Assembly (NCBI GenBank): GCA_963920705.1
Contig: OY987232.1
Location: forward strand, 9,717,422 to 9,781,421
Length of the DNA: 64,000 nt
Direction: 5' to 3'
From: Odiellus spinosus
Lineage: Eukaryota; Arthropoda; Arachnida; Opiliones; Phalangiidae
Below are positions 1 through 10,192 of the stretch, piece after piece (the stretch's first letter is position 1; every line of letters starts with the position of its first letter). Under the pieces are notes generated by a model. It had not been told where the DNA came from and made no database searches. It was given only the letters and a program-made list of their open reading frames with translations. The position numbers and the translations under genes were made by a program.

Positions 1-1830
1 TTCGTTGCAAATCCTGCTACAAGACCTTAAAACTGCAAGCTAGTGGAACAACATTTCATCTATGGAGTCACTTGCAAAGAATACACCCAATCCAGTATGA
101 AGCGGCTAAGTCTGAAAAAAGTCAAAAAGAGGTTGAACGAAACGAAAAACGGTCGCAAGCATCTACTTCATCCGAGTCTTCGTGTAAGAAAAGCAAACCA
201 CTATCTTTTGAAGACAAGAATACATATGATAAAGCCGTTTTGAGTTTTATCGTAGCTGATGGTAGACCATTCGAGGCAGTCGCTGGTTCCGGTTTTAAAA
301 ACTTTTGTTCCAAACTAACCGGGAATCGATACAGTCCTCCACATCCCACAACACTGTCTGGAAGACTTAGCGATATGAGGATAGAGCTGGAAAAGAAACT
401 ACAGTCAACACAGAAGAATGATCTAGGTAATTCACAAATGTCTATAACATTCGATCACTGGAAAAGCGACAACGGAACGAACTACTTGGTCATAACTGGG
501 CATTATATCAGTGACAAGGACTGGAATATGTATTCCAAATGTATTTCAGTGGCCAACTTGGAAAATAGAGATGCAGACCATACTTCCGCGGCTACAGAAA
601 GCATTATCATGCATCAATTGGAATTCTATAACAGAGATTTTTCGAGTCTTTTTCGCTACCACAGACACAACGAATGCCATGCCTTGTACAGCCCGTATTC
701 TAGGAATAAAGTGGTACGGCTGTGCCGCACACAAGCTACAACTTTCGATAAATAGTGCATTAGAAGTTCAGTTAATGATTAAGAACTTAATGAAGCAGGC
801 TCATCGAATTGGTGCATTCTTTCATTCCTCTTCCGTAGGTTCAAAATCGCTAAGCAAACATCAAACTGACAACGGACTGCCTGAGTCTTCACCTCCATTA
901 GTCGTAGTCACAAGATTCAATAGTACGCATGATCTTCTACTATGGTTTAAGGTTAACGATGTAGCTGTATCTCTAGCCCTGGTAGAATGCACCGAGAAGA
1001 AAAATTGTGCAAAGACTCCACCAATGCCATTGACGAAACCGTTAAAAGACACATTGGAAGCATCGCTACCTATCCTAAAACGCTTATCCGAAGCCACAAC
1101 AATATTCAGCGCCGACACTTCTACCACGCTCAGCCTAATTGTCCCGATTCTAAGCATTTTGAAGGAAGAAATAAAGATAGTCCCAGCTAAAGGAGTTAAA
1201 TCCTTCAAGGACGAAGTTTTAAAGCAATTGAATGACCGATTCGATTTGACCAACGATTATCTACTGGCAACAACGTTTGTTGATCCACGATTTAAGAATT
1301 CATTGTTTACCGACCTGCAAATGTTGGAAGTCAAAAGCTATTTGGACGAACTTATTGGGAATCCTAACGATGGCGACGGTAAAGACGTATCAACTGAGAC
1401 GCCAAGACAGGAGGAATTGGTGGACATCGATTCTTGCGAAGACAAACCAGGTGAACGAAGTATTCTAGACGCGCTATTCAAAAAGGTGCATGATTATCAA
1501 CAAAGCGTAATCTCTAAGATTTCGACCTCAAAACAATTAGACGACGAAATTAGGCACTATATAAAGGAACTTATATTGGATCGCAGTGACGATCCACTTA
1601 GTTATTGGAGACAGAAATGCCAGGTTTACCCATTACTATCAAAAGCCGCTCGTGATTTACTATAGATACTCAAGCCACCAACTGTGCATCAGAACGGGTT
1701 AACTCAGTATGTTCTCAAATATTGACAGATTATCGTCATTCTCTTTCCAACTATAACGCTGAAACTCTTATATGGGCTAGAAAAAATAAGGACTTGCTAT
1801 TGGATACTAATTGCAATTCTCACTCTGTAT
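1..1830 (+). pseudogene. hAT transposase (BED-finger type), left inverted copy, broken
   Basis: Cut-and-paste transposase of the hAT superfamily; in intact form it binds the transposon ends and catalyses excision. The window starts inside the gene, just within the BED zinc finger (the missing start is visible in the copy at 4715-7710). Open frames at 72-755 and 511-1665 cover the RNase-H-like core. The segment near 690-760 has the hAT pattern of a Cys-Ala-Ala-His (CAAHKL) motif followed by a hydrophobic stretch. A frameshift around 640-660 separates the two frames and is shared with the second copy, so it predates the duplication. After the stop near 1665 a third frame runs to about 1815 and reads like the C-terminal hAT dimerisation region (SER.. 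then R..L pattern). Not functional as it stands. Confidence 0.8.
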
Positions 1831-2159
1831 TTCAGGATTAAAGATATACTGTCGCGGTTTTTGACCAAAGATTCGCGTGTTATTAATATCTAGTTTCGCC
1901 TTATGATAATCAATGTTTTTATACTCGTATAAAACAAAATAAAGAATATTTGTGCCAGGAATCACTTGAAATTTTTCAATTTCAGAAATAAATCGATGTG
2001 GATGTCGTAATGCTCCATTCGGTTTGCACATGTACGAAAAGGGTCGTTGTAATGGTTAGAATTAAAAAAAAAGTAATTATGTATGTTTAAAATGTTTTAA
2101 TGCCCGAAATGGATTTAAAACATCCTTATAATCAAATAATGTACAAGATTTAATATTCG

Positions 2160-2392
2160 ATTGTTTTTGAGTTTACGAATCGAATTTTTGCTTCCATCAT
2201 ATTTCTCGAATATAATTGGATTCGATATTCTGTTCGAGTGGTTGAAACGTGAAATGTTCGATAAGAGATTCAATAAAGACGTTACATATTTTCGAATCTT
2301 TTATGTTATGTTAATACTACGATTCGACTCGAATTATTTGAAAAGTATTCGATTTCGAATAACAAATCAAAGCTTCGCTTGGCCCTAAATTT
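2160..2392. repeat. TTCGAA/ATTCG-rich palindromic segment
   Basis: Dense in TTCGAA, ATTCG and CGAAT words, so it is self-complementary at many points. It ends with GGCCCTAAATTTGG. The same kind of segment lies at 4137-4370 (right arm of the inverted repeat), and a diverged relative lies at 8395-8605, also ending next to a GGGCCC motif. It looks like the end of a dispersed foldback-prone repeat. No coding evidence; the open frames inside it are by-products of the composition. Confidence 0.5.
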
Positions 2393-2946
2393 GGCCTTCC
2401 ACTCTATTACTCTACTCGTTTTATTAGATATTATATACCATTGTTTAACCTTATCTTTGCAGCGCGTAAGACGCTATAAACTATTCTATCTCTTATAGAC
2501 ATGTTTCTTTGAATTGGTCTTAGCGTACCTCTATTCAAGCTAGCCCATTTATCTATGTAGTTAGTGCGAACTTTCAATGAAACGGATTTACTGTTGGACG
2601 ACGACGACGGAGAAGGAGACAGAGATATCAGTATCATTCCGACAAACAAAACCTTACCGACTCATAAGGTTAATCTCCATAGACTTTTCTGATGAAATTG
2701 TGAGACCTATAAAATAAACACGCTAGTCGGCGTGTTTTTATTTAAGGTTGGAAAGAGACGAGTTTCAACGCCCGGTATTTTTTACGAAACGTGAAAATAT
2801 TTAATCCCTTATAAAAGGGACTTGAAAAAGTGGGCTTGTCTCCCCGTCTTACCTTATAAAGGTAAAATGCCTGATGGCTAGAAACATTGCAGTTGCACAG
2901 ATCAAGCGTAGTGATTAACTAGATGACTTAACTCTGAGACAATTTA
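2393..2946. other. Non-coding spacer with short hairpins
   Basis: No credible gene. It holds short inverted repeats, for example AATAAACACGC with its complement around 2712-2742 and TCCCTTATAAAAGGGA near 2807-2822. The 72-codon frame at 2431-2649 (minus) is serine-rich and has no recognisable domain. Confidence 0.4.
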
Positions 2947-3240
2947 TTAAACAACTTTAATAATAAAAAAATGATTGAATTGAATTGGCCTGAAACGCCA
3001 AAGTTGAATCTGTACGGTAAGCAAATCGAGGCGACTTTCCAGTTCTTGCAGTGCATTTGTAATCATTTGAGGAGTGATTCCATTGATTGCGGCTCGAATA
3101 CGGTCCTTTAAGTCTTCTGGACCCATCGGTTCTGTTTCGTAAACGATGCCCTTAACATACCCCACAGGAAGAAATCAAGCGGGGAAAGGTCAGGAGACCG
3201 TGCTGGCCACGGAATTGGTCCACCTCTACCTATCCACGGA
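2947..3240 (-). pseudogene. Tc1/mariner-superfamily transposase, C-terminal fragment
   Basis: Minus-strand frames at about 3240-3108 and 3165-2947 together show the C-terminal third of a mariner-like transposase of the kind common in insects and spiders. The first frame carries WPARSPDLSPLDFFLWG, the conserved block around the third catalytic position. The second carries the downstream helix pattern (DLKDRIRAAINGIT then the RLD end). A frameshift near 3120-3150 separates them. Upstream coding sequence stops where the minisatellite begins at about 3238, so the gene was interrupted there. The rest of the transposase was not found on the other side of the minisatellite element. Confidence 0.7.
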
Positions 3241-3465
3241 ACCGGACATTTGGGCGCCGCCACTTGGGCGCCGGACATTTGGACGCCTGAACATTTGGAC
3301 GCCGAGCCATTTGGGCGCCGGGACATTTGGACGCCGAGCCATTTGGGCGCCGGGACATTTGGACGCTGTGCCATTTGGGCGCCGGGGACATTTGGGCGCC
3401 GGGACATTTGGGCGCTGGGACATTTGGGCGCCTGGACATTTAGGCGCCGGACATTTGAGCCACAT
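3238..3465. repeat. 16-bp minisatellite (GGCGCC type), left array
   Basis: Imperfect tandem array of GGACATTTGGGCGCC-like units with a few substitutions per unit. It creates long artificial reading frames on both strands, which should not be taken as genes. Confidence 0.9.
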
Positions 3466-3849
3466 TTTAGATTAGGCTAAGCAAAGATTATAACCACTGA
3501 GCAGGTTTTTCTTTCGAATGGGATTCGGCCCAATGTCTCCCAATAATGTTTACCTCCCCGACTGAACTTTAGTTGAGTCAGTGAGGTTAAGTTTGGTAAG
3601 ATTACGTTTTCGTCAGGGATTTAATATTTTGGTTTCGAACTTGTTAATAAACCATTTTGCCTGAAACGCAAAATTTGTTTAGAACCAAGAGGGTCAGAAG
3701 GACAATCGTTAATAATATCTTGTAATAATATATTTTTCGTAAGAAATACAAATACAAATGATTAGACCAAACATTCTTAATTAACGTTTGAATTGTCTGT
3801 TTTTAAGCAGGATATTTCAATTAGATTAAACCGGTTCAAACCGCCTTTC

Positions 3850-4005
3850 TTGTAACCTTTTAGGTAAGGTTAGGTTAGATAATTACACAAACTAGCCCGT
3901 TCATCCAACTAGATAATATCTTCGGCTAGCCCGTTAGTCTTGTAATATTTTAGGATAGGTTAGGTCCGGTTAGGCTAGGTTGGGTTAGGTTAGGTTGGGT
4001 TGGAA
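3850..4005. repeat. Degenerate TAGGTT/TTAGG-like tract
   Basis: Several stretches of (T)TAGGTTAGGTT with GG/CT variants, for example around 3960-4003. Resembles the arthropod telomere word TTAGG but is far too degenerate and short for a telomere. The same type of tract sits in the core of the elements at 9352-9634 and 11695-13130. Confidence 0.6.
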
Positions 4006-4025
4006 ATAAATTCATTAGTTCCTAA

Positions 4026-4137
4026 ATGTCGTAGCGTCCGAATGTCGCGGCGCCCAAATGTCGCGGAGCCCGAATGTCGCGGCGCCCGAATGTCACGGCG
4101 CCCGAATGTCACGGCGCCCGAATGGCACGGCGCCCAA
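4026..4137. repeat. 16-bp minisatellite (GGCGCC type), right array
   Basis: About seven units of CGAATGTCGCGGCGCC type, the inverse orientation of the array at 3238-3465. It directly abuts the start of the right inverted-repeat arm. Confidence 0.85.
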
Positions 4138-5740
4138 ATTAGGGCCAAGCGAAGCTTTGATTTGTTATTCGAAATCGAATACTTTCAAATAATTCGAGTC
4201 GAATCGTAGTATTAACATAACATAAAAGATTCGAAAATATGTAACGTCTTTATTGAATCTCTTATCGAACATTTCACGTTTCAACCACTCGAACCGAATA
4301 TCGAATCGAATTATATTCGAGAAATATGATGGAAGCAAAAATTCGATTCGTAAACTCAAAAACAATCGAATATCAAATCTTGTACATTATTTGATTATAA
4401 GGATGTTTTAAATCCATTTCGGGCATTAAAACATTTTAAACATACATAGTTACTTTTTTTTAATTCTAACCATTACAACGACCCTTTTCGTACATGTGGA
4501 AACCGAATGGAGCATTACGACATCCACATCGATTTATTTCTGAAATTGAAAAATTTCAAGTGATTCCTGGCACAAATATTCTTTATTTTGTTTTATACGA
4601 GTATAAAAACATTGATTATCATAAGGCGAAACTAGATATTAATAACTCGCGAATCTTTGGTCAAAAACCGCGACAGTATATCTTTAATCCTGAAATACAG
4701 AGTGAGAATTGCAATTAGTATCCAATAGCAAGTCCTTATTTTTTCTAGCCCATATAAGAGTTTCAGCGTTATAGTTGGAAAGAGAATGACGATGATCTGT
4801 CAATATTTGAGAACATACTGAGTTAACCCGTTCTGATGCACAGTTGGTGGCTTGAATATCTATAGTAAATCACGAGCGGCTTTTGATAGTAATGGGTAAA
4901 CCTGGCATTTCTGTCTCCAATAACTAAGTGGATCGTCACTGCGATCCAATATACGTTCCTTTATATAGTGCCTAATTTCGTCGTCTAATTGTTTTGAGGT
5001 CGAAATCTTAGAGATTACGCTTTGTTGATAATCATGCACCTTTTTGAATAGCGCGTCTAGAATACTTCGTTCACCTGGTTTGTCTTCGCAAGAATCGATG
5101 TCCACCAATTCCTCCTGTCTTGGCGTCTCAGTTGATAAGTCTTTACCGTCGCCATCGTTAGGATTCCCAATAAGTTCGTCCTAATAGCTTTTGACTTCCA
5201 ACATTTGCAGGTCGGTAAACAATGAATTCTTAAATCGTGGATCAACAAACGTTGTTGCCAGTAGATAATCGCTGGTCAAATCGAATCGGTCATTCAATTG
5301 CTTTAAAACTTCGTCCTTGAAGGATTTAACTCCTTTATCTGGGACTATCTTTATTTCTTCCTTCAAAATGCTTAGAATCGGGACAATTAGGCTGAGCTTG
5401 GTAGAAGTGTCGGCGCTGAATATTGTTGTGGCTTCGGATAAGCGTTTTAGGATAGGTAGCGATGCTTCCAATGTGTCTTTTAACGGTTTCGTCAATGGCA
5501 TTGGTGGAGTCTTTGCACAATTTTTCTTCTCGGTGCATTCTACCAGGGCTAGAGATACAGCTACATAGTTAACCTTAAACCATAGTAGAAGATCATGCGT
5601 ACTATTGAATCTTGTGACTACGACTAATGGAGGTGAAGACTCAGGCAGTCCGTTGTCAGTTTGATGTTTGCTAAGCGATTTTGAACCTACGGAAGAGGAA
5701 TGAAAGAATGCACCAATTCGATGAGCCTGCTTCATTAAGT

Positions 5741-6896
5741 CAGGGTTATTAGAGAGATGGTTGAAAGACTAGCGCGATTTCCCATAGCATAGATAATATA
5801 ATCTCAGTGACAAAGTAGATGGCGCTGGCGTTGCTAAGATCCCCAAATAGCCCCTACATTTTTTGATTCCGCTTCTCTGGATGGCAGAGAAGTTTAGGGT
5901 TGCTGCATCCATTTTTCAGCTGGTTTTTGGGCTTATAATTTTAGGAAACTGAAAAATGATTTTAGACCTAGTTTTAACTGAATGGTTTTAATTTACTTTG
6001 CATTTGATTATAATCAAGGTTTTTAGAACAAATTAGTAATTACCAATTTTAAGAATGACCTGGTATATCCTAGTTAGAATTTTTTTCCTCTCGACTTACC
6101 TTTTATTTTATTAACGTTGAATTTTCCTGAATTCGACTACTAGTTATATATTATAATTATGCGATAGTTTATTTGAAAGGAAGAAACACATGGGAATAAC
6201 GGAGTTAAGTGCGTAAAAGCAACTGTTTTAAAAATAAAACTGTGTTTCTTCCTTTAATAAAATTATCAAAATAATTATCCCAATTATTTTTAACTTAAAT
6301 AAAGTAAGATAAAGAATCAAGTAGTTATTTTGACAAATCAATTGTTAAAATCATTTTATTTTTTAAGTTTGTTTAGACTGTTTGCTTAGAGTTTTCTTTT
6401 TTTGCCGACTTTCTCTATTTCTATTTGTATTTCTACATATGAAATGTAGTTCGCAAATACGATTCTTTACAGATAAAATAAGTCCCACATGATTAGGAAT
6501 ATTCTTTTGCCATTCTGCCCTTTTCTTTAAGTCTTTTGGCACTTGAAAAAGGTGCAATTTCCGACCGAGGCTTAGCGAAACCGCTTTAAATCACACAACG
6601 GTATACTACAAATAGTCATAATGTCCAAAAACTTAACAAACCACAATAAAGGAATAAGGGAGTTTACACCATATTTCGATTTTAAAACAAAACAACTTAT
6701 TTATTATAATATTTATCTTCCGCGCTGACTAACTACAGCCTGACTGGAGATAGACTTTGAAACAAAACATCGGCTGCTTATTTATCAAATATTCAGGAAA
6801 ACCACGTGAGAGTGAAAACATACAATAACCAGCGCCATCTACCGCATCTTGTAACTGGAAATTCCTAGTTTTTCAACCATCTCTCTAATAACCCTG
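5741..6896 (-). mobile_element. P-element-like insertion (1156 bp) with near-perfect 31-bp inverted ends
   Basis: Inserted in hAT copy 2. Ends are CAGGGTTATTAGAGAGATGG, continuing to about 31 bp with one mismatch, in inverse orientation at 5741-5771 and 6866-6896. The flanking duplication is ATTAAGT at 5734-5740 and 6897-6903; the uninterrupted left hAT copy shows the single target. A 31-bp terminal repeat, a 7-8 bp duplication and an internal THAP-like fragment point to the P superfamily. A hAT-type MITE (CAGGG ends) is the alternative. Too short and degraded to be autonomous. Confidence 0.7.
6363..6557 (-). pseudogene. THAP-domain remnant
   Basis: A 64-codon frame with the THAP spacing of conserved residues: MHLFQVPKD, then a W (AEWQKN), then CELHF near residue 40. 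THAP domains are the DNA-binding N-termini of P-element transposases, which fits the P-like ends of the surrounding insertion. The first Cys pair and the rest of the transposase are missing. Confidence 0.55.
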
Positions 6897-7719
6897 ATTA
6901 AGTTCTTAATCATTAACTAAACTTCTAATGAACTATTTATCGAAAGTTGTAGCTTGTGTGCGGCACAGCCGTACCACTTTATTCCTAGAATACGGGCTGT
7001 ACAAGGCATGGCATTCGTTGTGTCTGTGGTAGCGGAAAAGACTCGAAAAATCTCTGTTATAGAATTCCAATTGATGCCTGATAATGCTTTCTGTAGCCGC
7101 GGAAGTATGGTCTGCATCTCGATTTTCCAAGTTGGCCACTGAAATACATTTGGAATACATATTCCAGTCCTTGTCACTGATATAATGCCCAGCTATGACC
7201 AAGTAGTTCGTTCCGTTGTCGCTTTTCCAGTGATCGAATGTTATAGACATTTGTGAATTACCTAGATCATTCTTCTGTGTTGACTTTAGTTTCTTTTCCA
7301 GCTCTATCCTCATATCTAGACAGTGTTGTGGGATGTGGAGGACTGTATCGATTCCCGGTTAGTTTGGAACAAAAGTTTTTAAAACCGGAACCATCGACTG
7401 CCTCGAATGGTCTACCATCAGCTACGATAAAACTCAAAAAGGCTTTATCATATGTATTCTTGTCTTCAAAAGATAGTGGTTTGCTTTTCTTACACGAAGA
7501 CTCGGATGAAGTAGATGCTTGCGAACGTTTTTCGTTTCGTACAACCTCTTTTTGACTTTTATCAGACTTAGCCGCTTCATACTGGATTGGGTGTATTCTT
7601 TGCAAGTGACTCCATAGATGAAATGTTGTTCCACTAGCTTGCAGTTTTAAGGTCTTGTAGCACGATTTGCAACGAAAATCATTACCGCTTTGAACGAAAT
7701 ACAGTTTCACGGATGAGAT

Positions 7720-8755
7720 AACTGATAACTGTTAGCCGAACACTTCAGAACGAACCAAAAAAAAATCGGTTTTATAGACTGGCTGAACACCTCGACGCGA
7801 ACCTTAACATACGCATGTTACGGAACCAATGAAAAGACTCACCCTTGTTATAAGCTTATTATATATTTAAAAGTAAAAAAATGCCTTGGTTATAAAAAAT
7901 TCATTAGTAAAAACCAAAAAAACCAGAGTGAAATAAATATAGCCCTAGTGGGGAACAGAACCACATGATCGGGTCAAGTGGCAGCTATATGTATTTGTTA
8001 TACCGTTTCCCATTAAGTGGGTTGCAAGTCCCGTAGAACCAGACATTTAACCGCTTCTTTCGTTGATATCAAGAAAAATTCTAGCAAGTGTGACGTCAGA
8101 CTTCGTGACTTTTCTAACCCACTCGGTCTAACCAACGTTGAATGCTTATCAAGCACTATTTTAAGAGCTCAAAATTAGAGATGATAAGAAATAGTGTGTT
8201 TCAACGTTGTATTTAATGTTGTTGTTAAATACTTCGATTAACTGTCAACAAGCTGAATATTAAAAAAATAAACGCTAATACCCCTAGCAACTAAGGAGAA
8301 GTCGGCTAAATATATTTTAACACCATAAAATCTTTCAAAATATATTATAATACAAAGTGCATACACTGCAGGTTCGATGCGTTTTGTAACCGAATTAACG
8401 AATAATATTCGAATAAATTTGAGATTCGAAGGGCTTTTCCGGTTCGGTATTCGATTCCAAAGTAAATACATTTGTTTCGTCGAATATTCGATTTGAATTC
8501 AATGTTGGTGAATTTTGAATTATTCGATTCGGCTTGTTGCTTAATTCGACGAATATTCGTATTCGATATTTAAGTTTTTCGAATACACCCGATTCGCGGG
8601 GCCCTAGCCAAATTATTACAGTTGGAAAGCCTGCAGAGGGATGTATGAAGTTGAACAAAACACTACTGTCTAAATTTACTGACTCAAATCAGGCCAATGA
8701 TATTACGCGTTATTCCGAAACCCCAATAATAAAGGATACAATTTTTTGCACACTT
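7720..8755. other. Non-coding AT-rich stretch with TTCGAA-rich repeat
   Basis: No gene recognised. Positions 8395-8605 are rich in TTCGAAT/ATATTCG words and end beside GGGGCCC, like the segment at 2160-2392. Small open frames here have no domain character. Confidence 0.4.
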
Positions 8756-8759
8756 TTAA

Positions 8760-9184
8760 GGGTCAACTTGGGAGAATGCAAGCTAACAAAAAGTGATTTT
8801 TTTTATCGATTCCTTATTGTTTAAATAGGCCTAATACAATAGTGATCAAATTTACGGACAAAAATTAAACTAGAAATTTAAAACTTACCCGAAATGCATG
8901 TAGATCCTGATTTCCTCGGGTATAAGGTCTAGTGACCAATCGAATGCGATCGTAAGTCTCGGGGAGATCTCACGTGAACGACGGGCTTTTGCTCATTGGT
9001 CGCTACACCTTACACGGAGGCAATTCAGGATCTCCATGAATCCCGCTAAGCTTATTTTCCGGGTAAGTTTAAAATTTATTTCTAGTTTATTATTTGTTTT
9101 GTAAACCTTTTATTGGTGGATTAGGCCTTTTTAAACGATAAGGAATCGATAAAAAACCTCTTGTTATTAGGTTGCATTCTCCCT
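8760..9184. mobile_element. TTAA-flanked hairpin MITE, copy 1
   Basis: About 425 bp bounded by TTAA at 8756-8759 and 9185-9188. Ends are inverted (GGGAGAATGCA near the left, TGCATTCTCCC at the right), followed by further inverted blocks such as TTTTATCGATTCCTTATTGT. The same element occurs at 31085-31505. A TTAA target fits piggyBac- or Kolobok-mobilised MITEs. No coding capacity. Confidence 0.75.
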
Positions 9185-9351
9185 TTAAAAAAATTCCGCT
9201 TAACACAGAAAACGGTTTTGAAAATGATAATTGGATTAAATCTAACGGGACCTTGTTGGATTCATTCGATTAACCGACTGATTTCACCAGACTAAAATAT
9301 AACCTTAACATTCAACTTCTGAAATTAAATTAAATATGAAGTGTTTGCAAT

Positions 9352-9634
9352 GGTTTGCGTCCGCTTGCGCATTTTCATTTGCGCAGTTTTCCATTTGCGC
9401 GGTTCCCATTTGCGCAGTTTTCCATTCGAGCAGTTTTCCATATGCGCATCTTCCCATATGCGCAGTTTGCCATTCGAGCTGTCCACAAGAGGGACAGGCT
9501 ATTTTGAGTGATTAACTAACCTAACGTAACCTAACATAACCCGCATATGAAAAAAGCGCAAAGGGAAACTGCGTAAATGGAAAACTGCGCAAAACGAAAT
9601 GAGCTTGTGGGAACTGCGCAACTGGAACCTTACC
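9352..9634. mobile_element. Foldback-like element 2 with 14-bp target duplication
   Basis: 283 bp flanked by the perfect direct repeat GAAGTGTTTGCAAT at 9338-9351 and 9635-9648. Left half is a 16-bp minisatellite of CATTTGCGCAGTTTTC units (about 9366-9480); the right part (about 9556-9630) holds the same units inverted. The core has CCTAACGTAACCTAACATAACC-like sequence. Outermost bases are GGT and ACC. Same architecture as 3238-4137 and 11695-13130 but with a different unit core. Confidence 0.7.
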
Positions 9635-10192
9635 GAAGTGTTTGCAATAATAATCGTTAAGTTTCTTAATCCGGTTATAACGAAAACCACAAGTAAACCA
9701 TCCTTCAAGTTTATAAGACGATATACTGCGGGTGACATTGAAGTGAGTCAGATTTTCTTAGTCCACGGATTCACCCTGAGTATTTCGAAATTTCTACAGA
9801 AAAGCGGGCTGGCCCAGTATATACTTTCTAGAGTAAATCATACTTGAAATCGCGACGACCGGGCGAGACACGCTCCTTCGTTTCGCGAGAGAGAGGGGAG
9901 AGTCGTTTTCCGTCGATATATTTTCAGCCCCGTAAACGTCAAGAAAATTCTGTGCGATATTAGCACCGCCTACTTAGTTCCAATCTCAACCGCTGGAGAG
10001 GGCAATTTCGAATTACGTATCTCACCTGTTTAGAGTTTTTTCCTATCTCCTCGGCGAAAGCTTTGACAACAAAACATTCAGAGCCACATACCAATATGCT
10101 TTGTTGTAAACTTAAAGCATGATTTACTTGCGCGAAAAGATATGGTAAAATATGATTTGCGGATTTAATTTTTCTATCCATCATTATTACAG

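Larger units (their letters stand above)
1..2393. repeat. Left arm of large inverted repeat (hAT copy 1)
   Basis: The sequence from 1 to about 2393 is matched, in reverse complement, by about 4135-7676, after removing a 1156-bp insertion from the right arm. Identity looks very high over all sampled stretches (hAT coding part, the 1807-2031 segment and the TTCGAA-rich end). The arm ends at the motif GGCCCTAAATTTGG. The left edge is cut by the window, so the true arm is longer. Confidence 0.85.
3238..4137. mobile_element. Foldback-like element 1: minisatellite inverted ends, TAGGTT-rich core
   Basis: Left end (3238-3465) is about 14 copies of a 15-16 bp unit like CATTTGGGCGCCGGGA. Right end (4026-4137) is about 7 copies of the same type of unit in inverse orientation (read on the minus strand: CATTCGGGCGCCGTGA). 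The core contains a run of TAGGTTAGGT-type words at about 3850-4005. Inverted ends built of short tandem units around a unique core is the layout of foldback elements. No transposase is encoded. Target duplication could not be identified because both flanks are rearranged. Confidence 0.55.
4135..7676. repeat. Right arm of large inverted repeat (hAT copy 2)
   Basis: Reverse complement of the left arm at 1-2393 plus an insertion at 5741-6896. Begins with AAATTAGGGCC, matching in inverse the left-arm end. The sequence of this arm continues past the point where the left arm is cut by the window edge. Together the arms could extrude a hairpin with a 1.74 kb loop. Confidence 0.85.
4715..7710 (-). 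pseudogene. hAT transposase (BED-finger type), right inverted copy, broken
   Basis: Second copy of the hAT gene, read leftward from an ATG at 7710. The N-terminal frame (7710-7267) contains a BED-type zinc finger: CKSC followed about 20 residues later by HLQRIH. An 11-bp net deletion near 7310, relative to the left copy, shifts the frame into 7313-6933. The shared frameshift into 7177-6917 follows, the P-like insertion interrupts at 6896-5741, and the core resumes at 5735-5181. A TAG stop near 5181 and then 5108-4860 complete the RNase-H-like part. The hAT dimerisation region is in another frame at about 4860-4715. Several independent lesions; dead. Confidence 0.8.

Noticed and set aside
3108..3480. 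Several overlapping frames of 69-109 codons on both strands with Pro/Asn/Val repeats
   Set aside because: All are products of the 16-bp minisatellite; only the mariner end outside the array is protein-like.
3850..4005. TTAGG-like telomeric repeat
   Set aside because: Too short and degenerate, and the same words recur inside interstitial elements.
9960..10184. 74-codon minus-strand frame followed by a GTGAGAT donor-like site, possible first exon of a divergent gene
   Set aside because: No recognisable domain, and its ATG overlaps the receptor exon A acceptor region; evidence too thin.
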